Source: an uncultured Ruminococcus sp. | Lineage (GTDB): Bacteria; Bacillota; Clostridia; Oscillospirales; Ruminococcaceae | Assembly: GCA_937942105.1 (NCBI GenBank) | Contig: CALDFS010000369.1 | Location: forward strand, 1 to 6,270 | Direction of reading: 5' to 3' | DNA: 6,270 nt | Part shown: positions 1-6,269 of the stretch, in pieces | Numbering within the stretch: position 1 is the first letter of the stretch | Layout of the letters: every line of letters starts with the position of its first letter | Made by a program: the position numbers and the translations under genes | The notes under the pieces: generated by a model | What the model was told of the DNA's origin: nothing | Seen by the model: the letters and a program-made list of their open reading frames with translations, nothing else | Database searches by the model: none

Positions 1-1
1 G

Positions 2-562
2 AACCTAAGCTACCGCAAGGTCCTGAAAGAAGCCACCAAGGAAGGTGAAAAGCCGATGCCCATATTCGTGAAAATCGCAATTTGGGTGAGCGTGACCGTT
101 TTATACATAGCTCAGACCTGCCCGGTATTCTTCCGCGGCTACAACGGTTTAGGCGGTGAAATAACCCTGCCGCTTATCGGCGTAATCATAAGTGCGCTTG
201 GGGTCATCCTTGAAGCCGCTTCGGATCATCAGAAGTCCGCACAGAAGGCAGTCAACCCAAACATGGTCGCCACTAAGGGACTGTTTAAAATCGTCCGCTG
301 CCCGAATTATCTCGGCGAGATTATTTTCTGGACGGGTGTGTTTGTCGGCTCGCTGAATGCCCTTCGCGGCGCAGGTCAGTGGATAACCGCAGTATTGGGA
401 TATATCCTTATAGTATTCATAATGTTCAACGGCGCGCAGAGGCTTGATAAGCGTCAGGAAAAGCGCTACGGCAAAATGACGCAATACCGCGAATATGCGG
501 ATCACACTCCTATAATCATCCCACTGATCCCGCTTTATCACATAGGAAAATACAAGGACTGA
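2..562 (+). CDS. DUF1295 / steroid 5-alpha-reductase-like membrane protein, C-terminal part (5' truncated by window edge)
   Basis: The frame is open from the first complete codon at position 2, giving 186 visible residues. The ATG at 56 is therefore probably internal: the 18 codons before it (NLSYRKVLKE...) read like the loop preceding a membrane span in this family. Visible parts are hydrophobic spans at about residues 23-41, 56-70, 105-115 and 125-145, then a basic C-terminal tail. The family signature for the NAD(P)H-binding end is visible: DHQK at about 75-78 and RCPNYLGE at 99-106 followed by a hydrophobic span. The usual His of R-H-P-N-Y is Cys here. Relatives include steroid 5-alpha-reductases, delta-14 reductases and isoprenylcysteine methyltransferase-like proteins. 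The bacterial DUF1295 members mostly have no proven substrate, so I assign none. The next gene starts 22 bases after the TGA and is probably co-transcribed. Confidence 0.85.
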   Translation, partial: NLSYRKVLKEATKEGEKPMPIFVKIAIWVSVTVLYIAQTCPVFFRGYNGLGGEITLPLIGVIISALGVILEAASDHQKSAQKAVNPNMVATKGLFKIVRCPNYLGEIIFWTGVFVGSLNALRGAGQWITAVLGYILIVFIMFNGAQRLDKRQEKRYGKMTQYREYADHTPIIIPLIPLYHIGKYKD

Positions 563-566
563 AATT

Positions 567-574
567 AAAGGAGG
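567..574 (+). promoter_or_regulatory. Ribosome binding site of the 585-1196 gene
   Basis: AAAGGAGG lies 10 bases before the ATG at 585, in the short gap after the upstream stop codon. It fixes the start of the downstream membrane protein. Confidence 0.8.
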
Positions 575-584
575 ACGTTAAAAT

Positions 585-1196
585 ATGAGCGTTGCCATGG
601 CTTTGGTTGACTATATACCTGTAGCACTGTTTTTAGCCGGCGCGGTAATACTGCAAAGAACGCTCTACAGTCTTATGAGCAAGGGAGCCTTTGCGCTGTT
701 CTCCGCCGGAACCATAACCGTATTCGTTGCGGGGCTGTTCAAGGCAACATGGAAGCTTTTATATGCCGCCGGAATATGCGATTTCGCTGCACTGAACAAA
801 TGCTTCTTCCCGATGCAGACAACAGGCTTTGTGCTTGCGGGCTTGGGAATGATTGCTCTTATCTGCCACAAGCAGGGCAAGAACACTATGTATGCCGCCG
901 CACCTCCTGTATTTGCAAGCTCTATGCCGTTTGTTTTTCTGATGATCTTCGGCGTTGCCGCGATGGACGTCTGCCTGTGCATAGTTGCAAAGCGCCGCAA
1001 GCATACACTGTCTGCCCTGCTTTACGTCATATCATTTATATTCACACTGGCGATGGGATATCTTTCGAGCAAGGACTTTGCCGAGGCTTCAATGAACTGG
1101 ATAGCTGAGGGAGTAAACACAGTCGGACAGCTGTTATTCTTCCTCGGTGCCTATCTTATGCGGGAAAAGAAACAGGCGGCAAAAAATAATCGGTAA
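585..1196 (+). CDS. Polytopic membrane protein of unknown function, about six membrane spans
   Basis: I do not recognise this 203-residue protein. Hydrophobic segments lie at about residues 4-24, 35-55, 76-95, 110-135, 142-160 and 172-191, separated by short loops, with a basic tail (REKKQAAKNNR). A KRRKH cluster at 136-140 suggests that loop is cytoplasmic by the positive-inside rule. There is no cleavable signal peptide, no soluble domain and no catalytic motif that I can identify. Polar residues inside or next to the spans (K53, K57, N171, E175, N178) could be functional. The start is set by a strong AAAGGAGG ten bases upstream. The gene follows the DUF1295 gene by 22 bases, so it is probably in the same operon and may be a functional partner in lipid or membrane metabolism. 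That link rests on position only. The gene appears to be last in its operon, because the next genes lie on the opposite strand. Confidence 0.8.
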   Translation: MSVAMALVDYIPVALFLAGAVILQRTLYSLMSKGAFALFSAGTITVFVAGLFKATWKLLYAAGICDFAALNKCFFPMQTTGFVLAGLGMIALICHKQGKNTMYAAAPPVFASSMPFVFLMIFGVAAMDVCLCIVAKRRKHTLSALLYVISFIFTLAMGYLSSKDFAEASMNWIAEGVNTVGQLLFFLGAYLMREKKQAAKNNR

Positions 1197-1228
1197 ACTG
1201 CAACAATGTACCTGACATTTTAAAGACT

Positions 1229-1263
1229 GCGGCGGGAAAAACAGAATACGTCTTACCCGCCGC
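1229..1263. terminator. GC-rich hairpin between convergent genes, possible bidirectional terminator
   Basis: Perfect 8-bp arms GCGGCGGG (1229-1236) and CCCGCCGC (1256-1263) enclose a 19-base loop. The hairpin lies between the stops of the + strand membrane gene (1196) and the - strand GH31 gene (1332), where a shared terminator is expected. Neither side has a clean T-tract: + strand reads GATCAATTTAG after the stem, and - strand reads AGTCTTTAAAAT. Efficient intrinsic termination is therefore doubtful. The rest of the 1197-1331 gap shows nothing else. Confidence 0.45.
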
Positions 1264-1331
1264 GATCAATTTAGAAATCACTGTTTGTCTGTTCGCGTAT
1301 GGTCATTAGCTTTTCAGCAGGATATCCCAGC

Positions 1332-3353
1332 TCAATCCCTCTCAAAAACAGGAGTATACTCAATCGGAGCGTCGACCTTGACCGTCTGATTGCCGTCAAA
1401 TTTCTCGCCGGTTGATGTAAGCGTCCATGTTCCTGCGGGGAGATAAACCTCGCGCTCAAACTGATTGAGGTGGAGTATCGGGGCTACAAGATATTTGTCG
1501 CCGAACATATACTGGTCTTTAAGCTCCCAGCACTTATCATCCTCGGGAAACTCATAGAACATAGTGCGGATAAGCGGCGAGCCGTTTGTGTGAGCTTCCT
1601 CGTACAGCTTCTTTATGTAATCGTGCATACCTATGCGGATGTCATAGTAGTGCCGCATGATTTTATAATTGTCCTCACCGTAGCTCCAAAGCTCGTTGGG
1701 CTGACCGGTGTGGAGATATCCCCCGCCCCAGTCTCTGTCATCAAGCGCGGGGATATTGTACGGTCCTCTGTCGCCGTGCATACGAAGAACCGCCGAGTAT
1801 ACCGCGAACTGATACCATCTTATAAGAAGCTGTCTGAAATCGGGGTCGTTAACATCATCTGTCATGAAGCCGCCGATATCGGTGGTCCACCAAGGTATTC
1901 CCGCAAGACCCATATTCAAGCCGCACTGAAGCTGATCCTCAAACGCTTCAAACGTCGATGGAACATCGCCCGACCAGATGACGTTGCCGTATTTCTGAGA
2001 GCCTGCCCATGCACATCTTAAAAGATTTACAACAGGCTTGCCCTCCTTTGCCATCTCATCATAGAATGTGCGGCTGTACATCTGCGGGTACATATTGCTG
2101 ACTTCAAGTGCAGGACCTATGCAGTATCTGTAATTTTCGAAGTCGTATACGCCGTAGTCTGGTTCGGAATTGTCCAGCCAGAAGGCGTCTATGCCGAAAT
2201 CGTAGTAGTTCCTCTTGCAGACTTCCCAGACGTATTTGCGGGTTTCTGGGTTGAATGGGTCGATTTCCACGCAGTCGCCCTGATAGTCATATGTCTGGGC
2301 GGCGCCGCGCTCGGTCTTAATAAGAAGTCCCCTTTCCATCATAGGATAGAAATTCTCGCTCTTTCTGTCGACCGAAGGCCATACCGAAACTATTACCTTG
2401 ATGCCCATGCTGTGAAGCTCATCAACCATAGCTTTGGGGTCAGGCCAGTACTTTCGGTCAAACTTCCAGTCGCCCTGAACAGTCCAGTGGAAGAAATCAA
2501 TTACTATCTGGTCGATTTTTATGCCTTCCTTCTGATACTGCCGTGCAACAGTCAGCACCTCGTCCTGGGTTCTGTATCTTAGCTTGCACTGCCACAGACC
2601 CATAAGGTCTTCCGGGAACATATCAGCATGTCCGGTTGCCGAAGTGTAGTTTTCAAGGATAGCCTTGGGATTGTCGCCAACGGTTATGTAATAGTCCATC
2701 TCGCGGGTGGAACGGGCTATCCACTCGGTGTAGTTGTTGCCGAACGTCACACGTCCGACGGCGGGATTGTTCCATAAAAAGCCGTATCCCAAAGATGAAA
2801 CTGCAAACGGCACCGATATCTGAGAGTTGCGCTGGGCAAGCTCTAAAACGCAGCCCTTAAGGTCAAGGCAATTGTGCTGATACTGCCCCATGCCGAAGAT
2901 CTTCTCGCCGGGGTTGGGGTCGAATTTTACGTTCAGAGAATACTCAGTTCCGCCAATAACGCCCTTCCACTCGCGGTTTACAACCTTCAAGCAGCGGCTG
3001 CCCCTGGATATCGTTCCGTCATACATGCGGAAATATTCGCGCAGAACAAGCTTATCATCCCTATAAAAAGATATAATGCCGACAAAATTTACAACAGCCT
3101 TTATTCTGCCATTGATTATAGTCGCCATCTCGCGCTTATCAATGTCGCCGTTGCCGACCCAATGGTCGACAAGCTCAACCTTGACCGATGGCTCAGTCTT
3201 TGCGGTAGCTTCGGTCAGCGCCCAGCCGTTTCCTGTGAATTTGCCGAGCATGGTGCTTCTTACCCTGAGCGAGTCCCTGCCCCAAGCTTCGATTCTGAGC
3301 ATTTCGCCGTTGTTATAGCATACCAATGCTCCGTTGTCGTTTACAAATCTCAT
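1332..3353 (-). CDS. Glycoside hydrolase family 31 alpha-glycosidase (alpha-xylosidase or alpha-glucosidase), cytoplasmic
   Basis: This 673-residue protein has the GH31 architecture: an N-terminal beta-sandwich (about 1-245), a (beta/alpha)8 catalytic domain (about 248-580) and a proximal C-terminal beta domain (about 590-673). The expected catalytic nucleophile is D394 in WLDNSEPD, and the expected acid/base is D463 in VIWSGD. Other GH31-like segments are IDFFHW (285-290), the GIPWWTTDIGGF strand (485-496) and MHGDRGP (525-531). The family cleaves terminal alpha-linked sugars with retention. The xylosidase-like WLDxxEP motif and the neighbouring hemicellulases favour an alpha-xylosidase, but sequence alone does not settle specificity. 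No signal peptide is present, so it should act in the cytoplasm on imported oligosaccharides. It is shorter than YicI-type enzymes (about 770 residues) and seems to lack the distal C-terminal domain. The start is supported by AGGAGG six bases upstream. It has its own promoter and is separated from the GH43 gene by a terminator. Confidence 0.9.
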   Translation of the reverse strand: MRFVNDNGALVCYNNGEMLRIEAWGRDSLRVRSTMLGKFTGNGWALTEATAKTEPSVKVELVDHWVGNGDIDKREMATIINGRIKAVVNFVGIISFYRDDKLVLREYFRMYDGTISRGSRCLKVVNREWKGVIGGTEYSLNVKFDPNPGEKIFGMGQYQHNCLDLKGCVLELAQRNSQISVPFAVSSLGYGFLWNNPAVGRVTFGNNYTEWIARSTREMDYYITVGDNPKAILENYTSATGHADMFPEDLMGLWQCKLRYRTQDEVLTVARQYQKEGIKIDQIVIDFFHWTVQGDWKFDRKYWPDPKAMVDELHSMGIKVIVSVWPSVDRKSENFYPMMERGLLIKTERGAAQTYDYQGDCVEIDPFNPETRKYVWEVCKRNYYDFGIDAFWLDNSEPDYGVYDFENYRYCIGPALEVSNMYPQMYSRTFYDEMAKEGKPVVNLLRCAWAGSQKYGNVIWSGDVPSTFEAFEDQLQCGLNMGLAGIPWWTTDIGGFMTDDVNDPDFRQLLIRWYQFAVYSAVLRMHGDRGPYNIPALDDRDWGGGYLHTGQPNELWSYGEDNYKIMRHYYDIRIGMHDYIKKLYEEAHTNGSPLIRTMFYEFPEDDKCWELKDQYMFGDKYLVAPILHLNQFEREVYLPAGTWTLTSTGEKFDGNQTVKVDAPIEYTPVFERD

Positions 3354-3359
3354 ACATAA

Positions 3360-3365
3360 CCTCCT
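3360..3365 (-). promoter_or_regulatory. Ribosome binding site of the GH31 gene
   Basis: On the - strand AGGAGG lies six bases before the ATG at 3353-3351. This is an optimal match and spacing, and it supports this start over any later Met. Confidence 0.85.
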
Positions 3366-3402
3366 GAATTATCAAATATATAAGTGCCATAACGCCGATT
3401 AA

Positions 3403-3424
3403 ATGCGTTCAATATGCGTCCAAT
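3403..3424 (-). repeat. 11-bp tandem repeat at the predicted transcription start of GH31
   Basis: Two adjacent 11-mers differ at one base. On the + strand they are ATGCGTTCAAT (3403-3413) and ATGCGTCCAAT (3414-3424). They begin almost exactly where transcription from the 3433-3461 promoter should start and run into the leader of the GH31 mRNA. A short inverted repeat AACGC (3391-3395) / GCGTT (3405-3409) overlaps the first copy. This could be an operator, an mRNA leader element or a replication-slippage duplication. Confidence 0.6.
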
Positions 3425-3432
3425 ATTTTTAT

Positions 3433-3461
3433 ATAATACAATAACAATCACAAAAAATCAA
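3433..3461 (-). promoter_or_regulatory. Predicted sigma-70/SigA-type promoter of the GH31 gene
   Basis: On the - strand the -35 box TTGATT (3461-3456) and the -10 box TATTAT (3438-3433) are separated by exactly 17 bases, in AT-rich surroundings. Transcription would start near 3426-3424, giving a leader of about 70 bases before the GH31 ATG. The -35 box is one or two bases off TTGACA, as is usual for an activated promoter, and direct repeats lie just upstream of it. Confidence 0.65.
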
Positions 3462-3470
3462 CCAATATAC

Positions 3471-3504
3471 TATGATTTGTTAAGTATAAAGTATGATTTG
3501 TTAA
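3471..3504 (-). promoter_or_regulatory. Paired 13-bp direct repeats upstream of the -35 box, candidate AraC-type activator site
   Basis: TATGATTTGTTAA occurs perfectly twice on the + strand, at 3471-3483 and 3492-3504, which reads TTAACAAATCATA in the direction of GH31 transcription. The copies are 21 bases apart, two helical turns, so they face the same side of the DNA. The nearer copy ends 9 bases from the -35 box. Same-orientation half-sites about 21 bp apart just upstream of -35 are the arrangement known for AraC/XylS activators, which often control sugar-use genes. A degenerate third copy (CATGATTGTT) starts near 3514. No regulator gene is in the window, so the protein that binds here is unknown. 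Confidence 0.6.
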
Positions 3505-3544
3505 AAAGTATTACATGATTGTTTTGATTCGCTCATCATGAATA

Positions 3545-3607
3545 TGCAAAAGCATAAAGCAAGGCAGGCACAGAAAACTTCCGCGCCCGCCATTTATGCA
3601 AAATGCA
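3545..3607 (-). terminator. Intrinsic terminator / nested imperfect palindrome downstream of the GH43 gene
   Basis: On the - strand a 13-bp stem (GGCGGGCGCGGAA, 3591-3579, with TTCTGTGCCTGCC, 3575-3563) closes on a 3-base loop. Three of its pairs are G.U, so it folds well only as - strand RNA. It is followed by the T-rich stretch TTGCTTTATGCTTTTG. It lies 43 bases past the GH43 stop and so should end that transcript before the GH31 promoter. Outside the core, GCATAAA (3552-3558) and TTTATGC (3593-3599) can form a further 7 pairs, and TGCA (3545-3548) with TGCA (3604-3607) four more. The whole element is thus an interrupted 63-base palindrome. The T-tract is broken by G and C, so termination may be partial. 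Confidence 0.65.
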
Positions 3608-3634
3608 AGCCATTTTTCGGCGACTATACGCGCA

Positions 3635-5395
3635 CTATCTTATTATCTCATTGCCAACTCTGAAGAAATCGACATCAACATATCCTCCCGACTGCTCGGA
3701 TGCATAGTTGAATATTGCATAGCGGTAGCCCATAAAATGCAGACCGTAGTAGTTCATATGCAAAGCGTCGCCGATTTTAGTCCAGCTTTCGCCGTCGAGA
3801 CTATAATAGAAATATGCCTTATCCGCCGCGTTAATATAGTCACAGTCAACACGCAGGAATACTTCATCACCGGCAAGCTCTGTGCGCTCCTTCTCAAGCT
3901 CCTTTTCAACGCTGTCGTTATCGTCATATCTTGCCATTACAATATACTTTTTGCCGTCTTCGACTTTTACGCCGACATAGCCGTATCTTTCGGCAAATGC
4001 TGAAAGACCTGCTGTATCGCCATCCTTCATATTGGCTGTATCAAGCTTGATATAAGCCGAACATTCAGGACCGAAGGTGCGCTGGGTCAAAGTGTTTCTT
4101 GCTTGCGCAACGGAGCCGCAAATCGCCCCGGTTTTCAGCCTAAGATACCCTTCTCTTTCGGTCAGCGACCAAAGGCGGTTATCGGGATTATGGTTCCATT
4201 GCCACTCAGGCAGAAGGTTAGAACCGTTATAGTCATTCTCGCCGGCTTCTTCAAGGCTTTCGGCAAAGCTGTGATACGGTCTTACAATCCGCGAATTTAT
4301 AAATTCATCGCTTGTTACAACGCTCTTTTTGCCCGCTCCTTCAAGCGGGATTTCAGCGGATTTAGGAGCCTTTCCGTCAACTCCGACAACCGGCCAGTCG
4401 TCTTCCCATGTCATTGTCATCAAAACCGGAACTCTGCCCACCGCTCCATGATCCTGGAACAAAAGACAATGCCAGTTTCCGTCGGCATCATCAATAATAC
4501 CTCCCTGAGCAACACCGTCGTTTCTGAAATCAAGGTTGTCGTCAAGAACCACCTTCATTTCCCAATCTCCGTCGAGCGATTTGCTTCTATAGCACAGCTG
4601 AGTTCTTCTGCCGCCGGATGGCCATGTGATAATAAAGATATAGTAATATCCATTGAGCTTATATGCATGAGCACCCTCGGCAAGGCATCCCGGAACAAGA
4701 CCGGCATCGTCTATTATTTTTCTTTTGGTTTCCGGCTTGACCGCGCTCAGATCCTTTTCCAATTCGATACACCATATCTGACCTCCGCCGTAGATGAGAT
4801 ACACCTTGCCGTCGTCATCAAACAGTATGCTCATATCGTGGAAGCCCTCGTCAAATTCGTATCTGCTCCACTTTCCGTTTTCGATATCCTTTGTGTAGTA
4901 AATATACGTCTTACCGGTGGCATAGGAAAGGAATCCGACGTAGTATATTCCGTCGTTATATCGAATAGAAGCCGCCCACTGACCTTTGCCGTAGTTGTTC
5001 TCACCATTTCTTAACGCTAAATTGTCGGCATCGTCCAAAATGTTATATACGTAGTTTACTATTTCCCAGTTCACAAGGTCGTAGGATTTCATTATGGGAC
5101 ATCCCGGGGACAGGTGCATTGTTGTTGACACCATATAATATGCATCATCAACACGAATAAAGTCGATATCCGGAACATCGGCGAAAATAACCGGATTTGT
5201 GTAATTGCCGTTTCCGTCGTCAGTTGAAGCTATTGTTGATTTGATGATATCAGCGTCAAGCATCGTATCCTCTCCTTCCGGAATTTGTATTTTAGCATAA
5301 TCAGGAATTACAGACGGCTCATTTGGTTCATTGCAGGCTGAAAATGTTGATACAGCCATTAGCACGGTAATAGCTAAGCAAAGCAGTCGTTTCAT
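3635..5395 (-). CDS. Glycoside hydrolase family 43 lipoprotein (beta-xylosidase / alpha-L-arabinofuranosidase type)
   Basis: This 586-residue protein starts with a signal sequence (MKRLLC, hydrophobic core to F18) ending in FSAC. Cys21 is the likely lipidation site, although Phe at -3 makes the lipobox imperfect. After a linker rich in acidic residues (22-66), a five-bladed GH43 propeller spans about 67-345. The expected catalytic triad is visible: general base D76 (ADVPDID), pKa-modulating D187 (FHDMS) and general acid E240 (LAEGAH). The NPVIFADVPDIDFIRV...MVSTTMHLSPGCPI opening resembles the GH43 subfamily 12 type, inverting enzymes acting on xylan or arabinoxylan side chains. Residues about 390-583 form a concanavalin-like beta-sandwich of the GH43_C2 kind, ending in GYVDVDFFRV. 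The enzyme should be anchored outside the membrane. GGGGAGGA five bases upstream supports the start. The CBM6-protein gene ends 61 bases upstream with no terminator between, so co-transcription is likely. Confidence 0.9.
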   Translation of the reverse strand: MKRLLCLAITVLMAVSTFSACNEPNEPSVIPDYAKIQIPEGEDTMLDADIIKSTIASTDDGNGNYTNPVIFADVPDIDFIRVDDAYYMVSTTMHLSPGCPIMKSYDLVNWEIVNYVYNILDDADNLALRNGENNYGKGQWAASIRYNDGIYYVGFLSYATGKTYIYYTKDIENGKWSRYEFDEGFHDMSILFDDDGKVYLIYGGGQIWCIELEKDLSAVKPETKRKIIDDAGLVPGCLAEGAHAYKLNGYYYIFIITWPSGGRRTQLCYRSKSLDGDWEMKVVLDDNLDFRNDGVAQGGIIDDADGNWHCLLFQDHGAVGRVPVLMTMTWEDDWPVVGVDGKAPKSAEIPLEGAGKKSVVTSDEFINSRIVRPYHSFAESLEEAGENDYNGSNLLPEWQWNHNPDNRLWSLTEREGYLRLKTGAICGSVAQARNTLTQRTFGPECSAYIKLDTANMKDGDTAGLSAFAERYGYVGVKVEDGKKYIVMARYDDNDSVEKELEKERTELAGDEVFLRVDCDYINAADKAYFYYSLDGESWTKIGDALHMNYYGLHFMGYRYAIFNYASEQSGGYVDVDFFRVGNEIIR

Positions 5396-5400
5396 GGCTT

Positions 5401-5408
5401 TCCTCCCC
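5401..5408 (-). promoter_or_regulatory. Ribosome binding site of the GH43 gene
   Basis: On the - strand GGGGAGGA lies five bases before the ATG at 5395-5393. This start also gives a complete signal peptide, which confirms it. Confidence 0.8.
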
Positions 5409-5456
5409 TTTATTATTCATACAATTCTCAAGGCTCAAACTGCCGTTAATGTTCTG

Positions 5457-6269
5457 TCACTCACCGAAATCAAGCCCGCTGACTGTAACATTATAGGTTA
5501 TAGATGTGAACGGAATCTCATTGCCATCAACCATAAGCGCGAACCGATAGCCTATCCATTCTATTTCGGTTTCTGCCGCGAAAAGCCCGATATCCTCCGA
5601 GCCGTATATTAGCGAGCCGATTTTTTTGCCGTTCCAGCCGTTTGCAAGACCGTTTCCGGATTCGCTTGCAGGGTCGAGCGAAACATTTACAGGTATCTCA
5701 ACCATGCCGTCTTCGGTTTCAAGGCTTAATGATTTTACAAGCACTTTATAGGCGGCGTCAGCGTCGGTATTGATAAAGCCGAGGTTCAGCACTTCGCTTT
5801 CTTCGGCAAACGAAGATGTTGTTATGGAGTAATCTCCGTTTTTTGTCACATCAAAAACAGCAGACGTTCCCGATGCGGGATTTTCTACCTGTGCGGTGAA
5901 AATCAGTGTTGTATAAGGGATTTCAGTCGTAGAAATCTCTTCCTCAGAGCGCAGCTGCTCTTCACCCTTTGTGAATCTCCACGATTTAAGCTCTATATCG
6001 GCGTCTGAAAAGACGAAATACAGATTGTGATTTCTTCCGTCAAACCGTGCGAAATCCTTTGAGCGAATCTTTGTATATTCGGAGCAGTCGAATTCTATAA
6101 AGGCGACAGCTTCTGAGGAAATATCGTCAAGGCGGACTTCTATTCTGCCCTTGCCCTTTACTTCGGCAATAAGCTCGGAAGCTCCGTAGCCGAAATCAAC
6201 ACCCTTTACATATACCCATGCGCCGTCTTCAGTGCTTTTTGCGGCAGGATTCGTCACCTTTTCATAGCC
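5457..6269 (-). CDS. Extracellular carbohydrate-binding protein, C-terminal part: CBM6-like module plus unassigned beta domain (5' end beyond window)
   Basis: The frame stays open to the right edge, so the GTG at 6257-6255 is not a believable start and 270 residues of a longer protein are seen. Residues about 1-99 resemble the second half of a CBM6 module: GAWVYVKGVDFG (17-28), GRIEVRLD (41-48), HNLYFVF (81-87) and the closing ELKSWRF (93-99). CBM6 modules bind xylan or beta-glucan chains and are usually attached to GH43 or xylanase catalytic domains, which would lie upstream outside the window. A Glu/Ser/Thr-rich linker (about 100-117) leads to a beta-rich domain (about 118-270) rich in Thr, Ser, Asp and Glu. 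I cannot name this domain, though similar beta modules occur in secreted proteins of gut Clostridia. No dockerin, sorting motif or membrane anchor is seen at the C-terminus (SGLDFGE). The gene is followed 61 bases later by the GH43 lipoprotein gene. Confidence 0.75.
   Translation of the reverse strand, partial: GYEKVTNPAAKSTEDGAWVYVKGVDFGYGASELIAEVKGKGRIEVRLDDISSEAVAFIEFDCSEYTKIRSKDFARFDGRNHNLYFVFSDADIELKSWRFTKGEEQLRSEEEISTTEIPYTTLIFTAQVENPASGTSAVFDVTKNGDYSITTSSFAEESEVLNLGFINTDADAAYKVLVKSLSLETEDGMVEIPVNVSLDPASESGNGLANGWNGKKIGSLIYGSEDIGLFAAETEIEWIGYRFALMVDGNEIPFTSITYNVTVSGLDFGE

Noticed and set aside
56..58. ATG as start codon of the left-hand gene.
   Set aside because: The frame is open upstream to the edge with family-like sequence, and the protein from this ATG would lack the N-terminal membrane spans of the DUF1295 family. 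No good ribosome site is seen at proper spacing.
665..1108. Overlapping frames on both strands within the 203-residue membrane protein gene.
   Set aside because: They lack ribosome sites and recognisable domains, and are shadows of the 585-1196 frame.
1271..1349. Possible frameshift at the GH31 C-terminus: a shift in the A5 run at 1344-1348 (T5 on the coding strand) would change PVFERD-stop to PVFLRGIELG and add about 20 residues, ending at 1271.
   Set aside because: The annotated end ...DAPIEYTPVFERD is already a plausible end for the proximal C-terminal domain, and the added residues show no clear family similarity. Alignment to close orthologues, or read coverage over the A5 run, would decide it.
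4103..5014. Long open frame (303 codons) on the + strand opposite the GH43 gene.
   Set aside because: It is fully antisense to a gene with a signal peptide, catalytic triad and ribosome binding site. Its translation has no recognisable domain, and I saw no convincing ribosome site for it. The same applies to the + strand frames opposite GH31 at 1470-2021 and 2874-3359.
5396..5456. Promoter-like pair TTGAGC and TAATAA, 17 bases apart, on the - strand before the GH43 gene.
   Set aside because: Transcription would start inside the ribosome binding site, leaving no usable leader. Co-transcription with the upstream gene is simpler.
6255..6257. GTG as start codon of the right-hand gene.
   Set aside because: The frame is open to the window edge, and the GTG falls inside the CBM6-like module with no signal peptide after it. 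The gene is better read as 5'-truncated.
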